From Varibaculum cambriense (lineage in GTDB: Bacteria > Actinomycetota > Actinomycetes > Actinomycetales > Actinomycetaceae), in NCBI RefSeq assembly GCF_002848005.1, contig NZ_PKHX01000002.1:186001-250000 (forward strand): a stretch of DNA of 64,000 bases, given 5' to 3'. Below the pieces are notes generated by a model. That model saw nothing but the letters and a program-made list of their open reading frames with translations, was not told the DNA's origin and did no database searches. Within the stretch, counting starts at the first letter, position 1, and every line of letters begins with the position of its first letter. Below, piece after piece: positions 1 to 7,393 of this stretch. The position numbers and the translations under genes are program-made.

Positions 1-471
1 ATCGCCGCCGATTATTTAGAAGAGCTGCTAGATATTGCAGATCTAGGTGGAGATCTCGAAATCGATGTAGAGCACGATCGCGCCAGTGTCGATATTGTCG
101 CTGATGCGCAAGACTTGAATGATCTGCAACGTCTCGTGGGCAAAGAGGGCGAAGTTTTAGAGTCCTTACAGGATTTAACTCGCCTGGCAGTTTCCCAAAA
201 AACGGGAGAACATTCCCGTCTAATGCTTGATATCGCCGGGTATCGCCAGGAACGTAAACAAGAGTTGCGCTCTATCGCGGAAGAAGCCATCACCAAAGCT
301 AAAACTACGGGTGAGCCAGTGCGACTAGAACCCATGAATCCGTTTGAGCGCAAAGTTTGTCACGACGTAGCCGCCGAAGAAGGCGTGTATTCGGGTTCGC
401 AGGGGCAGGCTCCCAACCGGGCAGTGGTTATTTACCCTGATGCTTCGGGTCCGGAAGCTGAAGAGGAATAG
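1..471 (+). CDS. khpB: KhpB/Jag RNA-binding protein, C-terminal part
   Basis: The reading frame is open from base 1, so the start lies outside the window; 156 residues are visible. They hold a KH domain with the loop GKEGEVLESLQ, followed by an R3H domain around NPFERKVCHDVAAEEG that ends in an acidic tail. Proteins of this family (Jag, SpoIIIJ-associated, KhpB) bind RNA with KhpA and affect cell division and elongation in Gram-positive bacteria. The gene usually follows yidC, which should lie just to the left. rsmG begins 24 bases downstream, the usual actinobacterial order. The family call is firm; the N-terminal Jag_N region cannot be judged. Confidence 0.9.
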   Translation: MAADYLEELLDIADLGGDLEIDVEHDRASVDIVADAQDLNDLQRLVGKEGEVLESLQDLTRLAVSQKTGEHSRLMLDIAGYRQERKQELRSIAEEAITKAKTTGEPVRLEPMNPFERKVCHDVAAEEGVYSGSQGQAPNRAVVIYPDASGPEAEEE

Positions 472-495
472 TTTGCCGGAAATCGACGGTATTTC

Positions 496-1188
496 GTGGG
501 ATACTGTTCGATTGGTAATAACCGAATTTTTGCTATGCAACCAGAACTGTACCGTAAGGTAGCTCAACCCGGAGCTGAGGTCGAAGCGTTTTTTGGTTCC
601 TCCTATGCAAAGATGCAGGCTTATGCCCAGATGCTTGCGGAACAGGGGGAACTGCGAGGTTTGATCGGTCCGCGGGAACTACCTCGGATTTGGCCGCGGC
701 ATATTTTGAACTGTGCGGCGGCAGAAAAGTTCTTACCGCTAGGGCGCGGCGTAACCATTGCTGATGTCGGGTCTGGCGCGGGACTTCCTGGGGTTGTTTT
801 GGCGATAATGCGACCTGATCTTGAATTTTTCTTGATTGAACCTTTGGCTAGACGGGTAGTGTGGCTGGAGGAAGTAAAACAAGAGTTGGGATTGGATAAT
901 GTGGAGATTTTACGTTCTCGTAGTCAAGATCTCCCCTCCGGGCAGAGATTTTCCGCGGTTACCTCGCGAGCGGTGGCAAATTTAAAGAAGCTGATCCGCA
1001 TCTCCGGGAAGCTGGTGGCACCTGGAGGACGAATGCTAGCGATTAAGGGGGAGCGTGCTCCCTTAGAGTTATCTGCGGCGGAGGCAGAGTTGCGGGCAGC
1101 TAAACTTGATAGCGCACATATTGAGGAAGTCCCGTCCCTAATGGACGATTCGATTACCCGGATTATTATGGCAACCAAACGCCCCTAG
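496..1188 (+). CDS. rsmG: 16S rRNA (guanine-N7) methyltransferase RsmG
   Basis: RsmG (GidB) methylates G527 of 16S rRNA using S-adenosylmethionine; loss of it gives low-level streptomycin resistance in several bacteria. The SAM-binding motif ADVGSGAGLPGVVLA is clear, preceded by the family signature IWPRHILNCAA. The longest frame starts with GTG at 496 (230 residues). An ATG at 535 gives 217 residues beginning MQPELYRK, which fits the family length better. Neither has a convincing Shine-Dalgarno sequence, so the start is uncertain. It sits between jag and parA as in most actinobacteria. Confidence 0.92.
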   Translation: MGYCSIGNNRIFAMQPELYRKVAQPGAEVEAFFGSSYAKMQAYAQMLAEQGELRGLIGPRELPRIWPRHILNCAAAEKFLPLGRGVTIADVGSGAGLPGVVLAIMRPDLEFFLIEPLARRVVWLEEVKQELGLDNVEILRSRSQDLPSGQRFSAVTSRAVANLKKLIRISGKLVAPGGRMLAIKGERAPLELSAAEAELRAAKLDSAHIEEVPSLMDDSITRIIMATKRP

Positions 1189-1219
1189 TGGCTACCTATT
1201 TTGCATTTTTGGAGGCACA

Positions 1220-2125
1220 ATGAGTAAGCATCGTTTAGCTGATGCCGCTATGGTCGAACAGGCAGATACTCACGAGGAGTTCTCATCGGGGCAAAGGGCT
1301 AGCTCTAAACTCCAGCTAGGTACATTGCCGCGCCCGCAAAGCACTCGGGTAATTGCAGTAGCGAACCAAAAAGGTGGGGTCGGTAAAACTACTACGGTGG
1401 TTAATATTGCTGCGGCTTTGGCTTTAGGAGGCCTCAAAGTACTGGTAATTGATGCCGACCAGCAAGGCAATGCTTCCTCTTCCCTAGGATTTCGGCACTT
1501 AGAAGATGATCAGAATTCTTTATATGAAGTGATGACGCAAGGAGTACCCCTTAGAGAAGCCCTGTCACAAAATGCGGAAATACCGAATCTATGGGTGGTA
1601 CCGGCCTCTATGAATATGGCCGGGATTGAGCTGGAACTTAATGAGAGAACCAATTTTCAGCAGATTTTAGCTGAAGCCCTAGGTGAGTTACTTTCTAGCG
1701 GCGAACAATTCGATTACATCTTCATTGACTCTCCCCCATCTTTGGGAATTATGACGGTTAACGCGCTAGTGGCTGCAAAAGAAGTATTGGTACCCCTGCA
1801 GGCGGAATACCTGGCTCTGGAGGGTCTAACCCAATTGACGAGAACCATCGATATGCTGGTAATTCGGCTTAACCCCACTCTGCGTTTCACTGCCATTTTG
1901 CCCACGATGGTCACCACTAATACCTTGTTAAGCAAAGGCGTATTAGAAGAGGTAAAAGACTACTACGGTGACATCGTGATGCAAACTATTATTCCTCGTA
2001 ATATTGCCTTAGCGGAAGCCCCCTCGCACGAAGAATCGATTTTGACTTACCAACCGGCTTCTAAAGGTGCAAAATGTTATTTAGATGCTGCCTATGAGTT
2101 AGTTAGTCGTGAGGTGAAATCGTAA
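1220..2125 (+). CDS. parA: Chromosome-partitioning ATPase ParA (Soj)
   Basis: ParA is the Walker-type ATPase that positions origin regions with ParB-parS complexes. The deviant Walker A motif KGGVGKTTT lies at residues 51-59, followed by VLVIDADQQGNASSSLG and the switch region DSPPSLGIMTVNAL. The protein has 301 residues, with an extra tail of about 40 residues before the ATPase core, as is common in actinobacterial ParA. The ATG has a strong ribosome site, GGAGG, five bases upstream. Its stop codon shares one base with the parB start, so translation is probably coupled. Confidence 0.95.
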   Translation: MSKHRLADAAMVEQADTHEEFSSGQRASSKLQLGTLPRPQSTRVIAVANQKGGVGKTTTVVNIAAALALGGLKVLVIDADQQGNASSSLGFRHLEDDQNSLYEVMTQGVPLREALSQNAEIPNLWVVPASMNMAGIELELNERTNFQQILAEALGELLSSGEQFDYIFIDSPPSLGIMTVNALVAAKEVLVPLQAEYLALEGLTQLTRTIDMLVIRLNPTLRFTAILPTMVTTNTLLSKGVLEEVKDYYGDIVMQTIIPRNIALAEAPSHEESILTYQPASKGAKCYLDAAYELVSREVKS

Positions 2126-3273
2126 TGGCGCGAAAAAGTCATTTGGGGAGAGGCCTCTCGGCACTGATCCCCACTGAGCCGGTTGAGAATAAAACCAATG
2201 AAATAAACAAAGATGCTAATACCCGGCCGGCAGATATTTTTTTTGGTGGACACGGACATTCTCCTAAGGGTGGCTCGGCAAAGGAATTATTGGAACCGCG
2301 AAAAGATGTTTCACGTGAAACATCAAGCGCTTCGCGTAGGAAAGAAAATAAAAAAAGTAGTAAGTCTGGATCGCCTAAGAAAAGTTCCAAATCTGATGCG
2401 AAACAAAAGACTGCAGCAGATGAGGTTTCACGTGAAACATCGCTAGTGCCAGTCCCGGGCGCAAAATTGGAATTAATCGAGGTTAGTAAGGTAAATCCGA
2501 ACCGCTCTCAGCCGCGGCAAACCTTTGGTGAGGACGAAATTGCTGAACTTGCGGCTTCCATAAAAGAGGTCGGTTTGCTCCAGCCGATTGTAGTGCGCAT
2601 TGATCCGACTGATAAAAGCGCGTACGAACTGATAATGGGGGAAAGGCGTCTGCGAGCCTGTCAGCTAGCAAAGGTACCGCAGATTCCCGCTATTATCCGC
2701 GATACTAGTGATAATAAAATGTTGCTGGATGCACTAATTGAAAACCTGCATCGGGTACAGCTTAATCCGCTAGAAGAAGCGGCTGCTTACCAGCAATTGA
2801 TGGAAGATTTTGGGTGTACTCAACGGGAGCTATCTGAGCGAGTTGCGAAGTCCCGTCCCGCCATTACTAACGCCCTGCGGTTGTTAAGGCTTCCAGCCAA
2901 TGTGCAACCGAAGGTTGCGGCCGGAGTGCTTTCGGCAGGACACGCCCGGGCACTATTGGCGGTTACTGATCCTGAAGATCAGGAATATTTGGCGGAGCGC
3001 ATCATCGCTGAGGGACTGTCGGTACGTTCCACTGAAGAAATTGTGGCGCTGGGCAATGTGCGGGGAGCTCCCGTACGTACTCGCAAGAATGGAAAACGTC
3101 GCGAACCTGAGCTTTCGCCTAGCCAAGCGGCGACTCAGGAACGCTGGACAGAAATTCTCGATACCCGAGTATCGCTTAAGCCCGGAAAGAAAATTAGCAA
3201 GCTGGTCATTGAATATGCAGACGAAGCTGACCTAGAACGCCTGACCCACTTGTTAGAACAGGCTAGTCAATAG
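2125..3273 (+). CDS. parB: Chromosome-partitioning protein ParB
   Basis: ParB is a CTP-dependent clamp that loads at parS and spreads over origin-proximal DNA. Visible are the N-terminal GRGLSALIP box (residues 9-17), the NRSQPRQTF start of the N-terminal domain (about 126-134), the CTP-binding GERRLRACQ motif (172-180), a helix-turn-helix region (about 230-260) and a C-terminal dimerisation segment. A lysine/serine-rich linker of about 95 residues separates the ParA-contacting N-terminus from the CTPase domain, longer than usual. Two parS sites lie within the DNA coding for this linker, each read as VSRET. Length is 382 residues. Confidence 0.95.
   Translation: MARKSHLGRGLSALIPTEPVENKTNEINKDANTRPADIFFGGHGHSPKGGSAKELLEPRKDVSRETSSASRRKENKKSSKSGSPKKSSKSDAKQKTAADEVSRETSLVPVPGAKLELIEVSKVNPNRSQPRQTFGEDEIAELAASIKEVGLLQPIVVRIDPTDKSAYELIMGERRLRACQLAKVPQIPAIIRDTSDNKMLLDALIENLHRVQLNPLEEAAAYQQLMEDFGCTQRELSERVAKSRPAITNALRLLRLPANVQPKVAAGVLSAGHARALLAVTDPEDQEYLAERIIAEGLSVRSTEEIVALGNVRGAPVRTRKNGKRREPELSPSQAATQERWTEILDTRVSLKPGKKISKLVIEYADEADLERLTHLLEQASQ
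2307..2322. promoter_or_regulatory. parS: parS site 1 (perfect consensus)
   Basis: The 16-base palindrome TGTTTCACGTGAAACA matches the bacterial parS consensus exactly. It lies inside parB, in the stretch coding for residues about 61-66. ParB is expected to nucleate here and spread. Confidence 0.93.
2424..2439. promoter_or_regulatory. parS: parS site 2 (one mismatch)
   Basis: GGTTTCACGTGAAACA differs from consensus parS only at the first base. It is 117 bases downstream of site 1, also inside parB, and codes again for VSRET. Clustering of parS sites next to parAB near the origin is typical. Confidence 0.88.
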
Positions 3274-3320
3274 CCCCCCAGAGGTTCAACTAATATCAGT
3301 AAGTAGTAACTCTTTGTTTT

Positions 3321-4283
3321 CTAGCTGCGTGGTCCGCGGCTAGCAGCCTGAAGGGTAATTGTCTGAATTAGTTTTCCAAATCCCTTATCAGCCTCAGCCG
3401 CTAGCGGCCACAAAGAGGTGTCCGTCATTCCCGGAACCACATTAGCGTCTATAAACCAAGGATTACCAGCTTCATCTACGATGAGATCGATGCGAGAAAA
3501 ATCTTCTAACTCTAGGACGCGATGACATTCCAAAGCTAAAGCTCTAACTGATTTATCTAGATCGGCAGTTAACGGTGCAGGCGCAAAAAATTCAGTGCGT
3601 CCGGTTAAATAACGGGCATCAAAATCGTATCTTCCCACATCGGTACGGATTTCTACCGGGGGAAGCGCCCGAGCCGTTCCCTGTTCTTCCACAATCGATA
3701 CCGAAATTTCGCGACCCTTGATAAACCGTTCAATTAGTACTTCATCATCATAGGCAAAAGCGTTTACCATCGCAGTCCGGAGGCCGCTCTCATTCTCAAC
3801 ATAGGTAATTCCCATTGCCGATCCCCCGCGAGATGGCTTCACCATTAGCGGATATCCCAAACGCCTAGAGACTTCCTTGAGCAGAGTATCTGCTCCTACT
3901 TGGCGAAATAGAATCTGGGGAAGCGCTACTGACTGCGGAGTAGGCAGCCCGTTTTTTTCGACTACCGATTTTGCAACCGGTTTAGAAAGAGAAATTCGGC
4001 AACCCTTAGGTCCAGAACCTACATATGCGACGCCACATAATTCTAATAGATCTTGCAGAGAGCCATCCTCGCCCTCGCGGCCGTGGATAATCGGCCATAC
4101 CACGTCGGGTTCAAAGTCTCGCAAAGAATTAAGTAAATCCCGATCAAGCTCTAAACTATGGAGTTCATAGCCAAATCTGCGCAATTGGGTCGCTACTCGA
4201 TTCGCTGAACGTAGAGAAACCTCCCGTTCATGCAACTGTCCCCCGGTAATTATCGCGATTTTCATACTACGGTCTTTAGTCAT
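3321..4283 (-). CDS. D-alanine--D-alanine ligase family ATP-grasp protein
   Basis: The ATP-grasp fold is clear: HEREVSLRSA near the N-terminus, HGREGEDGSLQDLLEL, KPSRGGSAMGIT and the C-terminal PGMTDTSLWP. Ddl enzymes make D-Ala-D-Ala for peptidoglycan. The metal-site segment reads FIDANVVPGMT where classic Ddl has an E-x-N motif (LEANTSPGMT in E. coli DdlB), so Asp replaces the usual Glu while the Asn is kept. The start at 4283 overlaps the stop of the upstream aminotransferase by 8 bases and has AAAGG in front; an in-frame ATG at 4265 is possible. At 320 residues it is slightly short for Ddl. It may be the cell's Ddl or a related ligase. Confidence 0.8.
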   Translation of the reverse strand: MTKDRSMKIAIITGGQLHEREVSLRSANRVATQLRRFGYELHSLELDRDLLNSLRDFEPDVVWPIIHGREGEDGSLQDLLELCGVAYVGSGPKGCRISLSKPVAKSVVEKNGLPTPQSVALPQILFRQVGADTLLKEVSRRLGYPLMVKPSRGGSAMGITYVENESGLRTAMVNAFAYDDEVLIERFIKGREISVSIVEEQGTARALPPVEIRTDVGRYDFDARYLTGRTEFFAPAPLTADLDKSVRALALECHRVLELEDFSRIDLIVDEAGNPWFIDANVVPGMTDTSLWPLAAEADKGFGKLIQTITLQAASRGPRS

Positions 4284-5547
4284 TGCTCTTACCTTTCTGC
4301 TGGGAAACAAATAACTTAACCAGTTCCATTTCCCGATGCACCACTTTGGCTAGGCGGCGCACCCCCTCGCGAATTTCGTCCGGGGTGGGATAACAAAATG
4401 AGAGTCTAATGTTTTGAGTCCCCTCGTCAGAGGCATAGAAAGCGGTGCCTGGAGTATAGGCAACCAGTTCACTAACTGCTCGGGATAACATAGCTTTGGA
4501 ATCTAGACCTTCCGGGAGAGTTAACCAAGTATAGAAGCCACCTTCTGGAACTGTCCAAGTACATTCGGGTAAATAATCATGCAAAGCAGTTAGCATGGCA
4601 TCGCGACGACCTCGGTACATTTGCCGATAGGAATCGATTTGTCCGCGCCAATCGTAATCTCGCAGGTAGGCATGAATTGCCATCTGCCCCACCATAGAGG
4701 GCGATAAAATGGCAGATTCGGAAGCCACCACCAGTTTGTCTCGTACCGCTGGCGGCGCATAGGCCCAGCCAATCCTAAAGCCGGGAGCGAAGATTTTAGA
4801 AAAAGAACCTAAGTAAACTACCAGATCAGGTGCCAGTTCCACTAACGGAGTCATGGTCTGTCCCTCAAAGCCGAGCAGGCCATAGGGGTTATCTTCTAAA
4901 ACCAGAACCCCATATTTGCGGCACAGCTTCACTAACTCTTTGCGCCGGGAAAGAGACATGGAAACCCCAGCAGGATTATGGAAATTGGGGATGGTGTAGA
5001 GGTATTTAATCCGTTTTCCTTCCGCGCGAATCTGCTCTACGGTGCGGGCAAATTCTTCGGGAATCAAACCTTCTTCATCCAAGGGAATATGACGAACATC
5101 TGCCTGGTAGGCCTTAAAGACACCTAAGGCTCCTACGTAGGAGGGCGATTCCGCTAAAATCACGTCTCCTGGTTCGATGAAAAGCTGCGTGACCAGGTCT
5201 AACGCCTGTTGGGATCCGGTGGTAATCACCACGTTATCGGGGTTGGCATGGATACCTTCAGCCGCCATGACTTCGGTAATCGATTCGCGCAAAGGTGTCC
5301 AACCTTGACCGCCGCCATATTGCATCGCCTGTTCGCCATGTTCGAGCACCAATTGCTGGGCACTATTAGCCAATTTTGCTAGCGGAAGGTCATGAATATT
5401 GGGCATACCTCCCGCTAGGGATACCACTTCGGGACGAGACACCACTGAAAACAATGCCCGAATTTCAGATTCGCGGAGATTGTGAGCTCGCGCGGCGTAG
5501 GAATCCTGCCAAAGATCGAGATGGGTTCCATGCTTTTGCGCGCTCAT
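4276..5547 (-). CDS. PLP-dependent aminotransferase, class I/II
   Basis: This 423-residue fold-type I enzyme shows AGGMPN near the N-terminus, TTGSQQALDLVTQLF, EDNPYG, and the PLP-lysine segment YLGSFSKIFAPGFRIGW. The pattern resembles the 2-aminoadipate/branched-chain aminotransferases related to the MocR catalytic domain, but no winged-helix DNA-binding domain is present. The substrate cannot be read from the sequence. A GGAG ribosome site precedes the ATG. It overlaps the Ddl-like gene and probably forms a two-gene operon with it, next to parB. Confidence 0.85.
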   Translation of the reverse strand: MSAQKHGTHLDLWQDSYAARAHNLRESEIRALFSVVSRPEVVSLAGGMPNIHDLPLAKLANSAQQLVLEHGEQAMQYGGGQGWTPLRESITEVMAAEGIHANPDNVVITTGSQQALDLVTQLFIEPGDVILAESPSYVGALGVFKAYQADVRHIPLDEEGLIPEEFARTVEQIRAEGKRIKYLYTIPNFHNPAGVSMSLSRRKELVKLCRKYGVLVLEDNPYGLLGFEGQTMTPLVELAPDLVVYLGSFSKIFAPGFRIGWAYAPPAVRDKLVVASESAILSPSMVGQMAIHAYLRDYDWRGQIDSYRQMYRGRRDAMLTALHDYLPECTWTVPEGGFYTWLTLPEGLDSKAMLSRAVSELVAYTPGTAFYASDEGTQNIRLSFCYPTPDEIREGVRRLAKVVHREMELVKLFVSQQKGKSND

Positions 5548-5645
5548 TTACGTCTCCTTTACTAGATTAATTGTTATTTTCGCACGAAGAAGCGAAGTGA
5601 CCAAAGCCAAAGCCATAAAAAGCGCAAAAGTGGAGTAAAACCGCT

Positions 5646-6506
5646 TTACTGGGGAGTTGATTTCGGCGCGTTGTCCTCAGGGGACTCACGTTTCTGAGCG
5701 CGTAAATACCAGATCAAGGTTCCTAAAAATGCCACCAATAACACTAAAAGTAAAGGTAAAAGTAAATCTGGAAGCACACTAGCTGCTCTGGTAATCCGGG
5801 TTTCCAAAGCCACTTGTTGAGCAGGGGAAAGTAGGGAGCCTAGGTTAGTACCCCCTGTGATTACTAACAGCACGCCCACCACCGTGAACACTAATCCCGA
5901 TATCAAGGAACCCCAAGTGGTTTGACGCCCTAAAAACTTTAGAGGACGCGGGTGGAATAGGCGCTGCTGGCGGGCAGTTAAGGAACCCCAGATTAGAGAC
6001 AGCAAGGCAACCGGGGTGAACATTCCCAAAGCGTACCAAAACATCAGCGCGGCTCCGCGCAAACTGGAACCCGTTAAGGTAGCGGCTGAAAGTACCGCCC
6101 CCAGAATGGGACCGGTACAACCGGATCCAGCTAGACCATAAGAAATACCAAAAAGAAAAATACCAATAACGCTCGGTCGGGTAGCTCCTCCCAAAGACCG
6201 AGGTAACGGCAGTTTAGGTAACGGAAGCGCAAGAACTTGGGCAATACCTAAAACCGTAATTACCACCCCAACTAAAAGGGTCAGCAGATGCGAGTGGGAA
6301 AGCAACCAGCCTCCCAGCCCTCCGGCGGCAAAGCCTAAAGGTACTAAGGCGATCACCAGCCCACCTAGGAATACTAAGATTCGTTGCAGTAGTCGCGAAC
6401 GATCCTCGAAAGCACAGGCAAAAAAGGCGGGGAGTAAAAAAGCACCGCAGGGAGCTAGGAAGGTAACTAAACCCCCCAGGTAGGCGATAGTGAAGTTAAT
6501 GGACAT
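5646..6506 (-). CDS. ccdA: CcdA/DsbD-type membrane thiol-disulfide transporter
   Basis: A polytopic membrane protein of 286 residues with about six or seven hydrophobic segments. It carries the paired-cysteine signatures of CcdA proteins, LAPCGAFLLP near the N-terminus and GSGCTGPILGA in the middle. CcdA passes reducing equivalents from cytoplasmic thioredoxin across the membrane. The start shares one base with the stop of the upstream DsbA-like gene, so the two are translationally coupled. No cytochrome c maturation gene is nearby, so a role in extracytoplasmic thiol redox balance with its partner is more likely than haem attachment. Confidence 0.85.
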   Translation of the reverse strand: MSINFTIAYLGGLVTFLAPCGAFLLPAFFACAFEDRSRLLQRILVFLGGLVIALVPLGFAAGGLGGWLLSHSHLLTLLVGVVITVLGIAQVLALPLPKLPLPRSLGGATRPSVIGIFLFGISYGLAGSGCTGPILGAVLSAATLTGSSLRGAALMFWYALGMFTPVALLSLIWGSLTARQQRLFHPRPLKFLGRQTTWGSLISGLVFTVVGVLLVITGGTNLGSLLSPAQQVALETRITRAASVLPDLLLPLLLVLLVAFLGTLIWYLRAQKRESPEDNAPKSTPQ

Positions 6507-7333
6507 TAGCGAGTCTTAGCTGTTTTAGCTGCTATTTCGATGGTTTGGATAAAGCTGTCGGCGGGGAGCGCACCAGTAATTACATAGTTGTTTATGAAAA
6601 ATGCGGGAGTGCCACTAAGTCCGACCGCGTGCGCATGAGAACTTTCATTTTCAATAGTGGTAGCGGTTTCGCCAGCCGCTAGATCTTGGTTGAAACGTGC
6701 CAAGTCACTAACTCCACTAGCTTGGGCTACCTGGGTAACTAGCTGTTTATCCCAAGTAATATGGCCGTTACCATCCTGAGCAGCAACTTTGGTGGCGTTA
6801 AGCAGGTACTCCCAAAACTTTCCTTGTTTAGCTGCCGCGATAGAGCCAGCAGCTCCCAGGTCAGAATGGTATTGCGACGCAAAAATCGACAGGTTATTGA
6901 ACTCTATACGCAAAGTCCCGTTATCAATATACGGTTTGAGCTGTGGAAAAACCGCTGATTCATACTGGTAACACATGGGACAGGAAAAGTCAGAGAACTG
7001 AATCATAGTTACCGGGGCTTTGGGGTCTCCGATCGCCCGCGGATCGGCTTTATCATTGCGATAAAAAGATTTAATTACCTTTTTCCCCTGTTCTTCGGTT
7101 ACCGCGGTAACTCCTTGCGGAAGCTGATCGCTTTGGCGCTCACTCGAATCGGCGGGGCGATCGCTTTGGCTGGCTACGGGAGTATCGCTGCTGCCACTAG
7201 CAGTAGTTTTGTCCGATCCCAGATAGTAGGCAATGGAAAAAACCAACACTAGCACCGAGATGGCCAGCAGCGTGAGTATCACGATGGCTGCTGGTTTCTT
7301 TTTTAACGGCGCCGGGTTAACGGAGTCACTCAT
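6506..7333 (-). CDS. DsbA-like membrane-anchored thioredoxin-fold protein
   Basis: An N-terminal membrane anchor (about residues 16-38) is followed by a Ser/Asp-rich linker and a thioredoxin fold with active site SCPMC and a cis-proline loop GTPAFFIN. Members of this DsbA-like group oxidise or isomerise disulfides in secreted proteins. The chosen ATG at 7333 has GAAAGG about ten bases upstream; a GTG at 7354 would add seven residues. It pairs with the CcdA homologue immediately downstream. Likely clients are secreted cysteine-containing proteins such as those at 26809-29346 (inference). Confidence 0.88.
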   Translation of the reverse strand: MSDSVNPAPLKKKPAAIVILTLLAISVLVLVFSIAYYLGSDKTTASGSSDTPVASQSDRPADSSERQSDQLPQGVTAVTEEQGKKVIKSFYRNDKADPRAIGDPKAPVTMIQFSDFSCPMCYQYESAVFPQLKPYIDNGTLRIEFNNLSIFASQYHSDLGAAGSIAAAKQGKFWEYLLNATKVAAQDGNGHITWDKQLVTQVAQASGVSDLARFNQDLAAGETATTIENESSHAHAVGLSGTPAFFINNYVITGALPADSFIQTIEIAAKTAKTR

Positions 7334-7393
7334 AAACTTATTACCTTTCGTCACTTCTAGCCTAAGGGAGATTAGGCGAAGCTAGCTAGTTAG

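Noticed and set aside
2213..2446. Overlapping frame inside parB
   Set aside because: It is a shadow of the lysine-rich linker and has no independent start signals.
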